Source of the DNA: Cytobacillus sp. S13-E01
GTDB taxonomy: Bacteria > Bacillota > Bacilli > Bacillales > Bacillaceae_L
Length of the DNA stretch: 64,000 nucleotides
Reading direction: 5' to 3'
Assembly (NCBI RefSeq): GCF_029193815.1
Contig: NZ_JARFVC010000001.1
Location: forward strand, 339,767-403,766
Positions 62,109 through 64,000 of the stretch are shown piece after piece (positions within the stretch are counted from its first letter, which is position 1; each line of letters begins with the position of its first letter). A program made the position numbers and the translations under genes. Below the pieces are notes generated by a model. That model did no database searches. It had not been told where the DNA came from and worked only from the letters and a program-made list of their open reading frames with translations.

Positions 62109-63323
62109 ATGATAACAACAACTTTTTCATCATTTATGCTTCGGACGGGTATTTATAGTGGTTCAAACAGTCGTGCCATGATTCCTGATTTATTCAAAGG
62201 TCTTGGAGCAAAACGGGTTGTGTTATTTAGTGACCGAGGACTAGAAAAAGCAGGCATTGTTGAAAAGATTGCACAAATGTTTGAGCTTACTTCACATGGT
62301 ACTGGTCCTGAGCTTGTAGGGATCTATCTTGATATTGCCCAGGATGCTGAGAGTGAGTGTGTAAATGCAGCAACCAAGTATGCAAGAGAGGTTGGTGCTG
62401 ATGGGCTATTAGCAGTTGGTGGAGGAAGTGTTTTAGATGCCGTTAAAGGTGTAAAATATTCTCTCTTTAAAGGCTTAACCGACATAAAAGAAGCGATTCC
62501 TGGTGGATTCCTTTTTGAATCATTCCCACAAGCGAATTATATGGCGATTCCACATATTTCAGTCCCAACAACTGCTGGTACTGGTTCTGAAGTATCGCCT
62601 ATTGCCGTTATATATAATGAAGAAGCCAAAATGAAAACAAATATTATCAATCCATTTATAAGTTCAGATATGGCCGTACTAGACCCTGATTTAACAGTTG
62701 GGCTTCCTCCATATATTACAGCATTTACTGGTTTTGATGCCTTAACACATGCGATTGAGGCACTAGCATCACCAAATGCAACCGCACTTACAGATGCCCA
62801 TGCACTACATGCAATAAGATTAATAGAGAAAAACCTACCTCTTGCAGTAGCAGATGGAGAAAATCTAGGTGCAAGAATGGAGCTTTTGCAAGCTAGTCTA
62901 ATGGGAATTTCCGCATTTAGCTTTTCCTTAAATGCTATTCCTGTTCATAACTTTGCACATGCGTACGGTGCGTTATTCCGTATTCCACATGGACTCGCGA
63001 ATGCGGTATTCCTGCCGGTAGTGATGGAAAGTATACCTGATCTATATCTACCTAAAATTAAAGAGCTTGCAGATGCTGTACGTGTAGACGTAGCTAGTGA
63101 TGACCCAAGTGCCATTTTAGCTGCAACTGTAGAAAAAATTCGACTGCTTCAATATAAAGTGGGGCTTCCTAGTGATTTTGGTGAATTCAATATCTCAGAA
63201 GAACACTTGGAACATACTATTCTAGCAGTTAGCATGGACCCTGCAGCCATTTCGTTCCCAATGCCAAAGGAACTAATTCGTGCCGTTGGCCAAAGGGTTG
63301 TTCCAGTTGTTGTCGAAAAGTAA
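62109..63323 (+). CDS. Iron-containing alcohol dehydrogenase
   Basis: 404 aa group III alcohol dehydrogenase. NAD-binding VGGGSVLDAVKGVKYSLF near residue 98, TTAGTGSEVSPIAVIYNEEA, and metal-binding residues in FDALTHAIEALAS and VHNFAHAYGALFRIPHGLAN. ATG 62109 follows AGGTGAAGG; GTG 62100 is within that site. Downstream of the aldehyde dehydrogenase gene by 98 bases, probably one transcript. A group II intron starts a few bases after its stop codon. Confidence 0.93.
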   Translation: MITTTFSSFMLRTGIYSGSNSRAMIPDLFKGLGAKRVVLFSDRGLEKAGIVEKIAQMFELTSHGTGPELVGIYLDIAQDAESECVNAATKYAREVGADGLLAVGGGSVLDAVKGVKYSLFKGLTDIKEAIPGGFLFESFPQANYMAIPHISVPTTAGTGSEVSPIAVIYNEEAKMKTNIINPFISSDMAVLDPDLTVGLPPYITAFTGFDALTHAIEALASPNATALTDAHALHAIRLIEKNLPLAVADGENLGARMELLQASLMGISAFSFSLNAIPVHNFAHAYGALFRIPHGLANAVFLPVVMESIPDLYLPKIKELADAVRVDVASDDPSAILAATVEKIRLLQYKVGLPSDFGEFNISEEHLEHTILAVSMDPAAISFPMPKELIRAVGQRVVPVVVEK

Positions 63324-63327
63324 TCGA

Positions 63328-64000
63328 GTAGAGTGAACGAATCAGAAGATTGATTCGTTCGACCCTCTCACACCACCGTACGTACGGACCCGTATACGGC
63401 GGTTCAATAATTTGAGTGTACAAACTGGTATTTTGCGGATATATCCATATATCCGAGTTGTACCAGTTTTCTATCTGTTAAAGACCTATGAAGGATATAA
63501 CTGGCAGAAATCCTCCAGTAACCCTTTCGGGTATTTGACCATTCATAGGCTTTTTGCTTTTCGATACCTAGTTGAATGAGATTCCTACGTTTGGTTCGTG
63601 GGTTTTTCCACTGTTTCCAAATGTATTGTCTGATTCGTCGTTTCAACCAACCATTCAAATCATTCATAAAGCTTTTCATTTCACCAATGCCGTAGTAGTT
63701 TATCCACCCTGTCATTAGCTGCTTGATTTGTTTGAAGAGGACTTCAATGCTCTTCCCTCTGCTCCGCTTTGTTATTTTCTTCAACTTTTGCTTCACGGTA
63801 GACTTAGCCTTATGATGTGGTCGGATTTTGACACCGTTTCTAGTTGCCAGTAGGCAAAAACCCAGGAACTTTCGTTTCAGTGGACTTCCTACCGCACTTT
63901 TCTCACGATTCACGGTTAATTTCAGTTCACCCTCTAGGAAATTGATTGAGTTCTCCATCACTCGATAACCTGCCCGTCTACTTTTGACGTAAATATTGCA
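63328..64000 (-). mobile_element. Group II intron, 3' part (runs off the right edge)
   Basis: The maturase gene is followed on the minus strand by a domain V-like hairpin (about 63359-63404): GAACCGCCGTATACGG, then CCGTACGTACGGTGGTGTGAGAGG. A domain VI stem comes next, CGAACGAATCA/TGATTCGTTC with a following bulged A, at about 63334-63362. The likely 3' splice site is after CTCTAC at 63328, four bases past the alcohol dehydrogenase stop codon. The 5' part of the intron lies outside the window. Confidence 0.8.
63404..64000 (-). CDS. ltrA: Group II intron reverse transcriptase/maturase (C-terminal part)
   Basis: At least 198 aa in frame, open to the right edge (upstream CNIYVKSRRAGYRVMENSIN), so this is the C-terminal part of an LtrA-like protein. 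Visible are the end of the RT domain (LKLTVNREKSAVGSPLKRKF, LGFCLLATRNGVKIRP) and the maturase X domain (LKKITKRSRGKSIEVLFKQI, TGWINYYGIGEMKSFMNDLN, WLKRRIRQYIWKQWKNPRTK). No H-N-H endonuclease domain follows. It promotes intron splicing and mobility. Confidence 0.9.
   Translation of the reverse strand, partial: CNIYVKSRRAGYRVMENSINFLEGELKLTVNREKSAVGSPLKRKFLGFCLLATRNGVKIRPHHKAKSTVKQKLKKITKRSRGKSIEVLFKQIKQLMTGWINYYGIGEMKSFMNDLNGWLKRRIRQYIWKQWKNPRTKRRNLIQLGIEKQKAYEWSNTRKGYWRISASYILHRSLTDRKLVQLGYMDISAKYQFVHSNY

Overview
The window looks like a chromosomal segment of a low-GC, endospore-forming-type Bacillaceae (Bacillus sensu lato). Reasons: AT-rich intergenic DNA, strong AGGAGG-type ribosome binding sites with frequent GTG/TTG starts, a GlcT/RAT-controlled ptsG with ptsH and ptsI beside it, a GlpP-type antiterminator, a MoxR/DUF58/DUF4129 cluster, a class D-like sortase with an LPNTA substrate, and dispersed GC-rich palindromic repeats of the kind found in Bacillus genomes. 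No rRNA, tRNA, CRISPR array or prophage was seen.

1-21.6 kb (all minus strand) is a large acyl-CoA catabolic region. In transcription order: an ACAD10/11-like acyl-CoA dehydrogenase, an SDR, thiolase, a second SDR, acyl-CoA ligase, a TetR regulator, 3-hydroxyacyl-CoA dehydrogenase, enoyl-CoA hydratase, a hotdog thioesterase, an APH-fold kinase, a ComB-like phosphatase, a long acyl-CoA dehydrogenase, an SDR, a PaaG-like crotonase, a quinone-oxidoreductase-like protein and a LivHMGF-K type ABC importer that runs off the left edge. Two matching TetR-type operators lie in front of the first gene and in front of the hydroxyacyl-CoA dehydrogenase gene, which suggests one regulon. The pairing of an APH kinase with an ACAD10/11-like dehydrogenase suggests that gamma-hydroxyacyl-CoA substrates are handled by phosphorylation followed by phosphate elimination, as for P. 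putida LvaA/LvaC and mammalian ACAD10/11. A hydroxyacid dehydrogenase and another SDR lie just upstream.

21.6-26 kb holds small hypothetical genes, a SAM methyltransferase, a membrane-anchored trypsin-like protease, an IS4-type transposase remnant and repeats. 26-31 kb is the glucose PTS: ptsI, ptsH, ptsG and glcT, with a RAT/terminator switch. 31-45 kb carries a Cof-type HAD hydrolase, a tiny basic protein, the DUF4129/DUF58/MoxR trio, an M20 amidohydrolase, a PAS histidine kinase, a probable highly structured non-coding RNA (about 39.25-39.62 kb), a PAS-GGDEF diguanylate cyclase, an orphan 101-aa protein with a structured leader, and an ATP-dependent DNA ligase.

43.7-49.7 kb is a glycerol-3-phosphate/glycerophosphodiester operon (ABC importer, GDPD, GlpP) with a leader terminator that is a plausible GlpP target. 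50-57 kb has a Cache chemoreceptor, RecQ, two divergent EamA transporters and an AbrB-type membrane protein. 57.5-63.3 kb has sortase plus its LPNTA surface protein, a LuxR-type regulator, a possibly frameshifted small gene, an aldehyde dehydrogenase and an iron-type alcohol dehydrogenase. The right edge is the 3' part of a group II intron with its maturase, inserted a few bases after the alcohol dehydrogenase stop codon.
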